A stretch of 9,446 nucleotides of DNA from Cyanobacteria bacterium UBA947. GTDB taxonomy: Bacteria; Cyanobacteriota; Vampirovibrionia; Gastranaerophilales; Gastranaerophilaceae. The notes under the pieces were generated by a model. It was not told where the DNA came from and did not search any database. It worked only from the letters and a program-made list of their open reading frames with translations. Every line of letters starts with the position of its first letter. The first letter of the stretch is position 1. The translations under genes and the position numbers were made by a program. Location: positions 13,633 through 23,078 of the forward strand of contig DBCX01000006.1 of the NCBI GenBank assembly GCA_002293275.1. Direction: 5' to 3'. Shown one piece after another: positions 1 through 6,312 of the stretch.

Positions 1-1
1 C

Positions 2-70
2 GCAATCGCTGCTGTCTGCGCGGCATCGCTTTCCGCCGATGTGCGGCTGCACCGGTACCGTGATGGATAA
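2..70 (+). CDS. Possible C-terminal end of an upstream gene (partial)
   Basis: The second reading frame is open from the window edge and ends at a TAA at 68-70, overlapping the rnhA start by 8 bases. It would encode a 22-residue tail that is Ala-rich, then ends in the basic stretch RLHRYRDG. Its composition looks more protein-like than frame 1, which ends at a TGA at 61-63 and is Arg/Cys-rich. However, frame 1 makes the classic TGATG junction with rnhA, so I cannot decide which is real. The rnhA frame is also open to the edge. There is too little sequence to name a product, and this may be no gene at all. Confidence 0.25.
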   Translation, partial: AIAAVCAASLSADVRLHRYRDG

Positions 71-545
71 AGTGGTGATTTATACGGATGGTTCTTGTCT
101 TGGCAACCCCGGCAATGGCGGGTATGCGGCGATTTTGCGTTTTGGCGAGACCCGGCTGGAGATTTGGGGCGGTGAAAAAGAAAGCACCAACAACCGTATG
201 GAACTAACGGCCGTGTTGAAAGCGCTTGAACAGCTTAAAAAAGCCTGTCAGGTTGAGCTGCACGCCGACAGCAAATACGTACTGGACGGGTTCCAAAAGG
301 GCTGGCTTAATAACTGGAAGGCCAAAGGGTGGAAAACAGCGGACAAAAAACCGGTCAAAAACAAGGATTTGTGGCAGGCGCTGGACACCGAGGCCGCTAA
401 ACACAAAATCACCTGGAACCACGTCAAAGGCCACGCAGGTCAAGCGCAAAACGAGCGCTGCGACGAGCTTGCGCGAACTGCCGCAGCACAGGCCGCCGAG
501 ATAGGCGACTTTTTCCAACGCGGGGATTATAAGTCCGAGATTTGA
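63..545 (+). CDS. rnhA: Ribonuclease HI
   Basis: This enzyme cleaves the RNA strand of RNA-DNA hybrids in the cytoplasm, removing Okazaki primers and R-loops. The product is 160 residues, the usual length for the family. The four catalytic acidic residues are all visible: Asp9 in YTDGSCLGNPG, Glu47 in NRMELTA, Asp69 in LHADSKY and Asp134 in NERCDELAR. The catalytic-loop His124 is in VKGHAG. The basic Trp-rich segment around residues 80-100 (GWLNNWKAKGWK) matches the substrate-binding handle of E. coli-type enzymes. I chose the ATG at 63 rather than the in-frame ATG at 39, because MDKVVIYTDG gives the standard N-terminus and it abuts a stop in another frame. No strong Shine-Dalgarno precedes it, which suggests coupling to an upstream gene. 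The 3' end overlaps the convergent ispE by 19 bp. Confidence 0.96.
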   Translation: MDKVVIYTDGSCLGNPGNGGYAAILRFGETRLEIWGGEKESTNNRMELTAVLKALEQLKKACQVELHADSKYVLDGFQKGWLNNWKAKGWKTADKKPVKNKDLWQALDTEAAKHKITWNHVKGHAGQAQNERCDELARTAAAQAAEIGDFFQRGDYKSEI

Positions 546-1267
546 ACGCCAACAGGTACGGCGTTGAGGTTATTTTTGACCCAATAGCCTTCAATCGGTT
601 CAAATTCGCCACCCAAAAGGTAATATGTAGGCCCGGAACCTGACATCACAGCATCCGGGTAAAGCGATTTGATTTTTTGCAGCTGCGGATATTTGTCAAG
701 CATCGCCGGCTCCAAATCGTTGGCTGTGCCGTCAAAATAGAATTCCGAATAAGCCTCCTTCGCGCTGATTTGCAGGTCCAAAGGTTTTATCAGCGAAACT
801 TTGAACGGTTCAAACCCAAGCGGTTCAAGGATTTCGCCGCGGCCTTTGGTCAGCGCGCGCCCGCCGTCCAAGCAAAAATTCAAATCCGAACCCAGCTGCG
901 CGCATATTTTGTGCAGCTGTGCACGCGAAAACGGCTCGCCAAAAAGCTTGTTCATCCCGTACAGCGCGCCGGCCGCGTTCGTGCTGCCGCCCGCAAGCCC
1001 GGCCGCAACGGGGATGTTTTTTTCTATGTGGATTTTGACCGGCTGCTCAAAAAACTGCGCCGCTTTGTACACGATATTTCGCTCGTCATAAGGAATCTCA
1101 TCGCTCGTGCCTGAAAGAACTATACCGGAGCCTTCATTCACCCCAATTGTCAGATAATCAAACAGGTCAATAGTTTGCATCACGCTTTCAATATCGTGAA
1201 ACCCGTCCGGGCGCACGCCGAGCACCTTTAAGCTTAAATTAATTTTAGCGGGACACGCAATTCTCAT
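527..1267 (-). CDS. ispE: 4-diphosphocytidyl-2-C-methyl-D-erythritol kinase
   Basis: IspE phosphorylates CDP-methylerythritol at the 2-hydroxyl with ATP in the non-mevalonate (MEP) isoprenoid pathway. It is a cytosolic GHMP-superfamily kinase. The N-terminal motif PAKINLSLKVLG contains the catalytic Lys8, followed by RPDGFHDIES. The glycine-rich ATP loop is PVAAGLAGGSTNAAG (residues 86-100). The catalytic Asp128 sits in GSDLNFCLDGG, and MSGSGPTYYLL (208-218) is the C-terminal glycine loop. At 246 residues it is on the short side for the family (often about 280-310). Two loop positions differ from the common bacterial consensus: GGSSDAA is GGSTNAA, and SDIPF is SDLNF. As I recall, the Asn in the first motif is common in cyanobacteria. 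It is coupled to ksgA by an ATGA overlap (1264-1267), with a strong GGAGG at 1275-1279 inside ksgA. Confidence 0.95.
   Translation of the reverse strand: MRIACPAKINLSLKVLGVRPDGFHDIESVMQTIDLFDYLTIGVNEGSGIVLSGTSDEIPYDERNIVYKAAQFFEQPVKIHIEKNIPVAAGLAGGSTNAAGALYGMNKLFGEPFSRAQLHKICAQLGSDLNFCLDGGRALTKGRGEILEPLGFEPFKVSLIKPLDLQISAKEAYSEFYFDGTANDLEPAMLDKYPQLQKIKSLYPDAVMSGSGPTYYLLGGEFEPIEGYWVKNNLNAVPVGVQISDL
545..577 (+). terminator. Weak candidate terminator for rnhA inside the ispE 3' end
   Basis: A 6 bp inverted repeat, AACGCC (545-550) and GGCGTT (560-565), begins at the last base of rnhA. It has a 9-base loop, and the T-rich tract TTATTTTT follows 4 bases later. The stem is short and the T-tract is offset, so this is only a plausible intrinsic terminator. 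It also lies within the coding end of ispE, where sequence is constrained by the protein. Confidence 0.25.
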
Positions 1268-2079
1268 CTCAGCGCCTCCGACAAGGCGCCAAAGTCCTGA
1301 ATTGAAAGTTTTTCACCGCGCACCTTGTCATCATTTAACGCCGCGGCGATTTTTTCTTTTGCGAATCCGCCGGCGTACAGGCAGTTTTTCAAAGTTTTGC
1401 GCCGCTGGGAAAACGCCGCCTTCACAACTCGCCGGAACATTTTGTAATCGCTTAAATCCAGCCGCGGCTTATCCAAAATCCGAAGTTTTACCAGCGCGGA
1501 ATTGACCTTTGGCGACGGGTAAAAACATCTGCTGCCGACCCGCCGGACGATTTCAACATCCGCCCAAAACTGCGACAGAATCGTCAGCATCCCGTATTGT
1601 TTGTTTGGCGAATCAGGCCCTGCCGCCATACGCTGCGCGACTTCCTCTTGCACCATCATCAAAATTTCGCTCACCGCATTGCGGTTTTTGTGCGCCAAAT
1701 CGTCAACCTCACCGAGCAAATGTGCCATAATAGGGCTTGTTATATAATACGGAATATTTGCCACAACCTTGCACTTGCCGCACAGCGCGGACAAATCGGT
1801 TTTCAAAATATCCGCGTGGATAATTCGCAGGTTCGGCGCGTCAATTTTTTCAAGCTCGCGAACCGCCTCCTCGTCTAATTCAATTGCGATAACCTCTTTT
1901 GCGCATCTGACAAGTTTCTCCGTCACAAACCCCGCACCCGCACCGATTTCAACCACGGTATCATCCGGTGTAATCCCGGATAGCTCAATTATCGCGTCAA
2001 GCGTCGCGCTGTCAACCAGAAAATTCTGTCCCAGCCGCTTTTTTGTCCTAAACCGTTTTGCCCTGTTTAAATAGTCCAT
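1264..2079 (-). CDS. rsmA (ksgA): 16S rRNA (adenine(1518)-N6/adenine(1519)-N6)-dimethyltransferase
   Basis: KsgA dimethylates two adjacent adenines in the 3'-terminal helix of 16S rRNA, using S-adenosylmethionine, during 30S maturation. The visible motifs are the N-terminal KKRLGQNFL (13-21), SAM-binding motif I EIGAGAG (44-50), acidic IELDEEA (66-72), HADIL (88-92), the catalytic NIPYYI (108-113), then FYPSPKVNSALV and AFSQRRKTLKN. The length is 271 residues, typical for the family. I chose the ATG at 2079 (MDYLNRAK) over the in-frame ATG at 2094, because the latter lies inside the inferred -10 box (2090-2095). The longer open frame further upstream crosses the divergent gene. No Shine-Dalgarno is seen, and the predicted leader is only about 4 bases. 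It heads a two-gene operon with ispE, an adjacency I recall from cyanobacteria. Confidence 0.95.
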   Translation of the reverse strand: MDYLNRAKRFRTKKRLGQNFLVDSATLDAIIELSGITPDDTVVEIGAGAGFVTEKLVRCAKEVIAIELDEEAVRELEKIDAPNLRIIHADILKTDLSALCGKCKVVANIPYYITSPIMAHLLGEVDDLAHKNRNAVSEILMMVQEEVAQRMAAGPDSPNKQYGMLTILSQFWADVEIVRRVGSRCFYPSPKVNSALVKLRILDKPRLDLSDYKMFRRVVKAAFSQRRKTLKNCLYAGGFAKEKIAAALNDDKVRGEKLSIQDFGALSEALR

Positions 2080-2089
2080 CTTACTAACT

Positions 2090-2098
2090 ATCATAACA
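2090..2098 (-). promoter_or_regulatory. Extended -10 promoter of ksgA-ispE
   Basis: On the minus strand the sequence reads TGTTATGAT, an extended -10 element (TGn plus TATGAT). The hexamer occupies 2090-2095, so transcription should start near 2083, only a few bases before the ksgA ATG at 2079. No good -35 is seen. The expected -35 position (around 2113-2118) falls on the opposing promoter's -10 box. This box forms the left arm of the inverted repeat at 2090-2115. Confidence 0.55.
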
Positions 2099-2106
2099 CA
2101 ATCTTG

Positions 2107-2115
2107 TGATATGAT
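2107..2115 (+). promoter_or_regulatory. Extended -10 promoter of the glutamate-cysteine ligase gene
   Basis: The sequence TGATATGAT is an extended -10 element (TGn plus TATGAT at 2110-2115). Initiation about 7 bases downstream would fall at 2122-2123, the first base of the chosen ATG, so the mRNA would be leaderless. That agrees with the absence of any Shine-Dalgarno. No convincing -35 is seen. Confidence 0.55.
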
Positions 2116-2122
2116 AATCTGT

Positions 2123-3412
2123 ATGACAGCAACAAAAACAAAATTATCACGCAGCGAATTGCTAAATATTTTCACGTCCGGCTGCAAAACAGAGCAAAGA
2201 ATCGGCGTTGAGTATGAACGGCTTCCGATTTGCACGGCAACAAAAACCGCCGCATCCTACGACGAAAATATTTATCAAATGCTGCGAACTTTTGCCAAAG
2301 AGGATAATTGGGCCTACATAACAGACGATGACTGCAATATTGTGGGTTTAAAAAAAGGCCACGATGCTATCACGCTTGAACCCGGCGCACAGTTTGAATT
2401 GAACCTGATGCCCGAGGAAAATATCTGCGATCTGGAAGCGCGCATAAAATCTTTTGACAACAAACTAAAACCCGTCTTGAAAAAACACGGCATAACCTTG
2501 CTCAACTACGGGGTGTCGCCTGTCTCCACGCATAAAAATATAAACATTATCCCCAAACGCCGCTACCACATCATGGCAAAATATCTTTGGGGAATTTTGT
2601 CCGACGTGATGATGCGCGAGACCGCCGGGGTTCAGGTTTGCGTTGATTTTAAAGACGAAGCCGACGCTATGCAAAAAATCTCGCTCGCAAACAAAATGTC
2701 GCCGTTTGTCTGTGCGATGTTTGCGAACTCACCCATCCGCGGCGGCGTTGACACAGGCTACAAATCATTCCGCGCGCTCAGCTGGCTCAACACAGACAAC
2801 GACAGATGCGGGTTTGCACAGATTAACTCGTTCAAAGATTACGTGGATAAATTGCTGCAAACCCCGATGATTTACGTCAGCCGCGATAAAAACCCACGTG
2901 CCATAAACGGCAAAGTCAATTTTAAAAAATTCATGTCCTCCGGTTTTGAAGGGCTGGATGCGGAGTTTGATGATTTTCTGCTGCACGCGAACCTTTATTT
3001 TCCGGAAGTTCGCCTGCGCAACTACATTGAAATCCGCAACCACGACTGCTGCAGTGAGGATCTTGTTTATTCAATGCTCGCGCTCTACAAAGGGATTTTG
3101 TACAACAAAACCGCGCTTGAAGACGCGCAAGAGCTTTTGAGTGTCTTTAAACCCGCTGATATTGACGAGTTTCGCTACAACGTGCCAAGATGCGCGATGG
3201 ATTTTACCCACAAAAAATATGAGGTAAAAGAGATTGCAAAAGAGCTCCTACTTATCGCCGAAAAACATCTGGGTGACGAGGCAAAGTATCTTGACCCGAT
3301 AAAATCCTACACGATGGAAGGCATCTGCCCGGCAGACGTTATCTTGAAAAATTGGTACGGCGGCTGGAACAAAGACATCAACAACCTCATCTCATACGCA
3401 CAAAAAATCTGA
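2123..3412 (+). CDS. Glutamate-cysteine ligase, GCS2/plant-type family
   Basis: This enzyme joins the gamma-carboxyl of glutamate to cysteine with ATP, the first step of glutathione (or gamma-glutamylcysteine) synthesis. Matches to the plant/alphaproteobacterial-type ligase run the whole length. They are SGCK...RIGVEYE near residues 19-31, NIVGLKKGHDAITLEPGAQFEL (in two parts, 72-80 and 81-93), IIPKRRYHIM (142-151), TAGVQVCVDF (167-176), FANSPIRGG (200-208), and FPEVRLRNYIEIR (293-305). The length of 429 residues is near, and slightly below, the family norm. I prefer the ATG at 2123 to the one at 2111, which lies within the -10 box. No glutathione synthetase gene is in the window, so the final thiol is unknown. 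It is followed 65 bp later by a 5-oxoprolinase-like gene. The substrate call rests on family similarity, because related GCS2 enzymes can use other amines. Confidence 0.85.
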   Translation: MTATKTKLSRSELLNIFTSGCKTEQRIGVEYERLPICTATKTAASYDENIYQMLRTFAKEDNWAYITDDDCNIVGLKKGHDAITLEPGAQFELNLMPEENICDLEARIKSFDNKLKPVLKKHGITLLNYGVSPVSTHKNINIIPKRRYHIMAKYLWGILSDVMMRETAGVQVCVDFKDEADAMQKISLANKMSPFVCAMFANSPIRGGVDTGYKSFRALSWLNTDNDRCGFAQINSFKDYVDKLLQTPMIYVSRDKNPRAINGKVNFKKFMSSGFEGLDAEFDDFLLHANLYFPEVRLRNYIEIRNHDCCSEDLVYSMLALYKGILYNKTALEDAQELLSVFKPADIDEFRYNVPRCAMDFTHKKYEVKEIAKELLLIAEKHLGDEAKYLDPIKSYTMEGICPADVILKNWYGGWNKDINNLISYAQKI

Positions 3413-3444
3413 TTATAAAGAATTTATTAAATGCAAAATGTTTC

Positions 3445-3453
3445 TGTTATAAT
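3445..3453 (+). promoter_or_regulatory. Extended -10 promoter upstream of the YcsF-like gene
   Basis: TGTTATAAT is a consensus extended -10 (TGn plus TATAAT at 3448-3453) in an AT-rich 65 bp gap after the ligase gene. The predicted start is near 3460, giving a leader of about 18 bases that includes GAGG (3465-3468), 9 bases before the ATG at 3478. The -35 region is poor, as expected for extended -10 promoters. It probably drives the run of genes to 8408. Confidence 0.6.
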
Positions 3454-3477
3454 TAATAAATAACGAGGTATGAGTCC

Positions 3478-4182
3478 ATGCAAATAAATAATATAGATTT
3501 TAACTGTGACTTGGCGCAAGGCGGGCAGGATTTTGAACTCCTTGATTATGTCAGCTCGGTTAACATCTACACCGCCGGCAGCCCTGTCGTTATTGGCGAG
3601 TCTATTTTAAGAGCCAAAGAAAAAAATGTTGTTATCGGCGCACACGTCGGGCTTGATGAAATGGTTGATTTGATGAGTCCGGATGAGCTTGAAGCATCAA
3701 TCATCTATCAGGTTGGCGCTCTGATGTCGTTTGCCCAAACAATGAACGCCGAAATTGAACACGTCCGGCCGCACGGAGAGCTCTACAAACTGGCGGCGCA
3801 GGATTTTGAGATCGCAAAAACAATCGCATCCGCCGTTAAAAAAGTTTCACAATGGCTTGTGTATTACGGCGCGGCAGGTGTTGTTATCCAACAGGTTGCA
3901 GCAGAGCTTAATATCCCGATTGCGCAGGAGGTTGCGCTTGAAAAAATGTACAACCTTGACGGGACAATTGATTACAACGCGCGCGATAACGAGAACGACG
4001 ATATTATGGTAGCGCGTTTGAAAACATTGCTTGCGACATCGCAAGTATCCAACAATGTCGGCGAAAAAACCACGTTAAAAGCCGACACAATCCATTTTAA
4101 ATCAAAAGAGCTGCTGGCAAAAGCCCGCGAGGTTATTGTGCCGCAGCCGGTAAATTACAACAAAGTTGCGGGGTGGTTATAA
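3478..4182 (+). CDS. Divergent LamB/YcsF-family protein (5-oxoprolinase subunit A-like)
   Basis: The fold family is LamB/YcsF, whose known member PxpA works with PxpB and PxpC to hydrolyse 5-oxoproline to glutamate using ATP. Matches include DFNCDLAQG (residues 7-15, family DLNCDLGEG), VVIGAHVGLDE (51-61), IIYQVGALMSFA (75-86) and the well-kept VRPHGELYKLAA (96-107). Other signature segments have drifted. The family NIACGFHAGDP is NIYTAGSPV here (29-37), FADR.Y is LEKMY, and the late CVHGD segment reads IHFKSKELL. Length is 234 residues against about 245-255 usually. No pxpB or pxpC is nearby. Its stop overlaps the yvcK start (TAATG), so the two are coupled. The family assignment is solid. 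Catalytic activity on 5-oxoproline is doubtful, and a changed substrate or non-catalytic role is possible. Confidence 0.75.
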   Translation: MQINNIDFNCDLAQGGQDFELLDYVSSVNIYTAGSPVVIGESILRAKEKNVVIGAHVGLDEMVDLMSPDELEASIIYQVGALMSFAQTMNAEIEHVRPHGELYKLAAQDFEIAKTIASAVKKVSQWLVYYGAAGVVIQQVAAELNIPIAQEVALEKMYNLDGTIDYNARDNENDDIMVARLKTLLATSQVSNNVGEKTTLKADTIHFKSKELLAKAREVIVPQPVNYNKVAGWL

Positions 4183-5456
4183 TGAAAATGCCAAAAGACG
4201 CCGGGTGGTTGATTCCGGGATTACACATAAAACGCTGGTTCTTGCTGACGCTTTTCGGTACGGTGTTGATGACGCTCGGCGTGCTGATACTCTTTGATAT
4301 CAGGCCGATTTATTACACAATGCAGTTTATACACGATGTCGCGGCCAATGTTTCTACCGAACTTATCGCGTTTTCGCTGGTGTGTTTCGGCGCGGCGATA
4401 TTTTTCAAGTCGTGGCAGAAAACGAACCTTTCCATGCTCAACGGCACCGACGACCAAACCGTGCTGGAATCGCTTTACAGAACATACAAACTCAACCGCG
4501 GGCCAAATATCGTTGCAATAGGCGGCGGGACAGGGCTTTCTACGCTGTTAAAAGGGATTAAGCGCATAACCAACAATATTACAGCCATTGTAACCGTAGG
4601 TGACGACGGCGGAAGCTCAGGCAGATTGCGCGAGGAGATGGGGATTTTGCCGCCGGGTGATATAAGAAACTGTATCGCGGCGCTCGCAAAAGATGAGGAT
4701 TTGGTCACAAACCTTTTCCAATACCGGTTCAAAACAGGCGAAGGCCTTGAAGGCCACAGTTTTGGGAACCTGTTTTTGACTGCGTTGTGCGCGATTACAG
4801 GTGATTTTCTAAGCGCAATCAAGGAAACATCAAACGTTCTATCCATCCGCGGGCGCGTGCTGCCGTCAACGCTTGACGATATGAAACTCGTTGCCGAGAT
4901 GGAGGACGGCTCAATCGTGCGCGGGGAGTCCAACATACCGGAAGCAGGTGTCAAAATCAAGCGTATTTACACAGACCCTGCCGAGTGTGCACCGTTGAAA
5001 GATGTTATTAAAGCGCTCAAAGAAGCGGATTTGATAATCATTGGCCCCGGAAGCCTTTACACAAGCGTTATTCCGAACCTGCTTATCAAAGAGATTGTCA
5101 AGACCATCGCCGCGTCGCGCGCGAAAAAACTTTATGTCGCAAACATCATGACCCAACCCGGCGAAACCGACAACTACGCGCTTTCTGACCATATTAACGC
5201 GATACTTTCTCACGCGGGCAACAAAAATATTATGGAAACCGTGCTGATAAATAATTATCTGCCGGAAAATCTTGCGCAAAAATACGAGGAGCAAGACCAG
5301 TATCCGGTGAAAATGGATGTGGAAAACCTGCAAGGCTTGAAAGTGTTCTCACGAAAACTTATTGAAGAATCAAAAGACGGGCTTGTGAGGCACAGCTCAA
5401 ACAAACTGGCAAGAGCCATTGACCTTTGGTACCGCAGGGGTAAAAAAGAGAGGTAA
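4182..5456 (+). CDS. yvcK: Gluconeogenesis factor YvcK/CofD-like, membrane-anchored
   Basis: YvcK-family proteins bind UDP-sugars such as UDP-GlcNAc and are needed for growth on gluconeogenic carbon sources and for normal peptidoglycan synthesis. The core fold resembles CofD. Visible motifs are IVAIGGGTGLSTLLKG (110-125), TVGDDGGSSGRLR (138-150), PPGDIRNCIAAL (157-168), GHSFGNLFLTAL (about 195-206), IIIGPGSLYTSVIPNLL and QPGETDNY. The start at 4182 (MKMPKDAGWL) is preceded by GGGGTGG (4170-4176) and overlaps the previous stop as TAATG. An upstream in-frame GTG at 4173 is less likely. Residues 1-80 add a PGLHIKRW segment and two hydrophobic helices (about 20-39 and 60-76). This is an N-terminal membrane anchor seen in cyanobacterial and some Firmicute members but absent from B. 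subtilis YvcK. The usual neighbours rapZ and whiA are absent. Total length is 424 residues. Confidence 0.92.
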   Translation: MKMPKDAGWLIPGLHIKRWFLLTLFGTVLMTLGVLILFDIRPIYYTMQFIHDVAANVSTELIAFSLVCFGAAIFFKSWQKTNLSMLNGTDDQTVLESLYRTYKLNRGPNIVAIGGGTGLSTLLKGIKRITNNITAIVTVGDDGGSSGRLREEMGILPPGDIRNCIAALAKDEDLVTNLFQYRFKTGEGLEGHSFGNLFLTALCAITGDFLSAIKETSNVLSIRGRVLPSTLDDMKLVAEMEDGSIVRGESNIPEAGVKIKRIYTDPAECAPLKDVIKALKEADLIIIGPGSLYTSVIPNLLIKEIVKTIAASRAKKLYVANIMTQPGETDNYALSDHINAILSHAGNKNIMETVLINNYLPENLAQKYEEQDQYPVKMDVENLQGLKVFSRKLIEESKDGLVRHSSNKLARAIDLWYRRGKKER

Positions 5457-5460
5457 GCCG

Positions 5461-6312
5461 ATGAAAATTAGAGACATCCAAAGCGCGGAAAAACTTTCTA
5501 TGCTGACCGCTTACGATTATTCCACCGCAAAATATATTGACGAGGCCGGTGTGGACATGATTTTGGTCGGCGACAGCCTCGGGATGGTTGTTTTGGGGTA
5601 TGACTCAACGGTGCAGGTCACGATGGATGAGATGAAAATCTTTACGCAGGCTGTGTGCCGCGGCGCAAAAAGAGCCTTCGTTGTTGCGGATATGCCGTTT
5701 ATGAGCTACCACGCAGATTTGTCAGAGGGTGTAAAAAACGCGGCGCAGTTAATCAAGTGCGGCGCAAAAGCGGTAAAAATTGAGGGCGCAACCGACCATA
5801 TTTTAAATGTTGTACGCCGCTGCGTTGAAAGCGGGGTGCCGGTGGTGGGCCATCTGGGGTTCACACCGCAGTTTGTTAACACGCTTGACGGGTACACCGT
5901 TCAAGGTAAGTCTTACGAGACAACGCTGGGGATTTTGCGGCAGGCCAAAGCGCTTGAAAACGCCGGCGCGTTCGCGGTTGTGCTGGAGATGGTACCGGAA
6001 GAAAGCGCCAAATATATAACGGAAAACCTTTGTATCCCGACGATTTCGTGCGGGGCGGGTCGCTATTGCACAGGCCAGGTGATGGTAAGCGACGATATGC
6101 TGGGCAAATATCCTGATTTTTGTCCGAAATTTGCGCGCCAGTACGGCAATATGCGCGAATTTATAACAGATTGCGCGCGCCGCTACGACGCGGACGTAAA
6201 ATCCGGCAAATTCCCGGCCGACGATGAGATTTTTAGGTTAAGCGAGAATGAAGCCAAGCAATTAAGAAACGGAAAGGGGAAAATTTATGAGTATACAGGC
6301 AATAACAAGTAA
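5461..6312 (+). CDS. panB: 3-methyl-2-oxobutanoate hydroxymethyltransferase
   Basis: PanB transfers a hydroxymethyl group from methylene-tetrahydrofolate to alpha-ketoisovalerate, making ketopantoate for pantothenate and coenzyme A. The TIM-barrel motifs are clear: MLTAYDYSTAKYID (14-27), ILVGDSLGMVVLGY (34-47), VADMPFMSY (75-83), AVKIEGATDH (104-113), GHLGFTPQF (130-138), GYTVQGKSY (144-152) and LEMVPEESA (175-183). The metal-binding residues should be Asp38, Asp77 and Glu108. The loop usually written IGIGAGxxCDGQV is ISCGAGRYCTGQV here, losing a normally conserved Asp. The ATG at 5461 has GAGAGG 7 bases upstream and lies 4 bases after yvcK. An in-frame ATG at 5419 inside yvcK is rejected. 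Length is 283 residues, with a short extra tail (about 275 is common). Its last 26 bases overlap the next gene. Confidence 0.95.
   Translation: MKIRDIQSAEKLSMLTAYDYSTAKYIDEAGVDMILVGDSLGMVVLGYDSTVQVTMDEMKIFTQAVCRGAKRAFVVADMPFMSYHADLSEGVKNAAQLIKCGAKAVKIEGATDHILNVVRRCVESGVPVVGHLGFTPQFVNTLDGYTVQGKSYETTLGILRQAKALENAGAFAVVLEMVPEESAKYITENLCIPTISCGAGRYCTGQVMVSDDMLGKYPDFCPKFARQYGNMREFITDCARRYDADVKSGKFPADDEIFRLSENEAKQLRNGKGKIYEYTGNNK
6274..6280 (+). promoter_or_regulatory. Shine-Dalgarno of the orphan gene, inside panB
   Basis: AAGGGGA lies 6 bases before the ATG at 6287, within the last codons of panB. It is one of the best ribosome-binding sites in the window and fixes the start of the orphan gene, supporting that gene as real and translationally coupled to panB. 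Confidence 0.6.

Larger units (their letters stand above)
2090..2115. repeat. Near-perfect inverted repeat with a -10 box in each arm
   Basis: The left arm ATCATAACACAA (2090-2101) and right arm TTGTGATATGAT (2104-2115) are reverse complements at 11 of 12 positions, separated by 2 bases. The outer 6 bases of each arm are a TATGAT hexamer facing outward. The inner halves give CACAA and TTGTG, a possible operator-like dyad. It is the only element between the divergent ksgA and glutamate-cysteine ligase genes. Confidence 0.7.

Noticed and set aside
677..1114. A 145-codon plus-strand open frame across ispE
   Set aside because: Arg/Phe/Val-rich translation antisense to conserved IspE motifs, with no ribosome-binding site. 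It is a shadow.
2097..2108. A CRP/FNR-type operator in the divergent gap
   Set aside because: The half sites read CACAA then TTGTG with a 2-base spacer, which is not the TGTGA-N6-TCACA or TTGAT-N4-ATCAA arrangement.
2080..2235. Longer ksgA N-terminus starting at 2235 or 2094
   Set aside because: The extension runs into the divergent ligase gene and the promoter region, and KsgA proteins normally begin close to the KKRLGQNFL motif.
4475..4960. A 161-codon open frame on the minus strand across yvcK
   Set aside because: Antisense to the most conserved part of YvcK, low-complexity Ser/Pro/Arg-rich, with no start signal.
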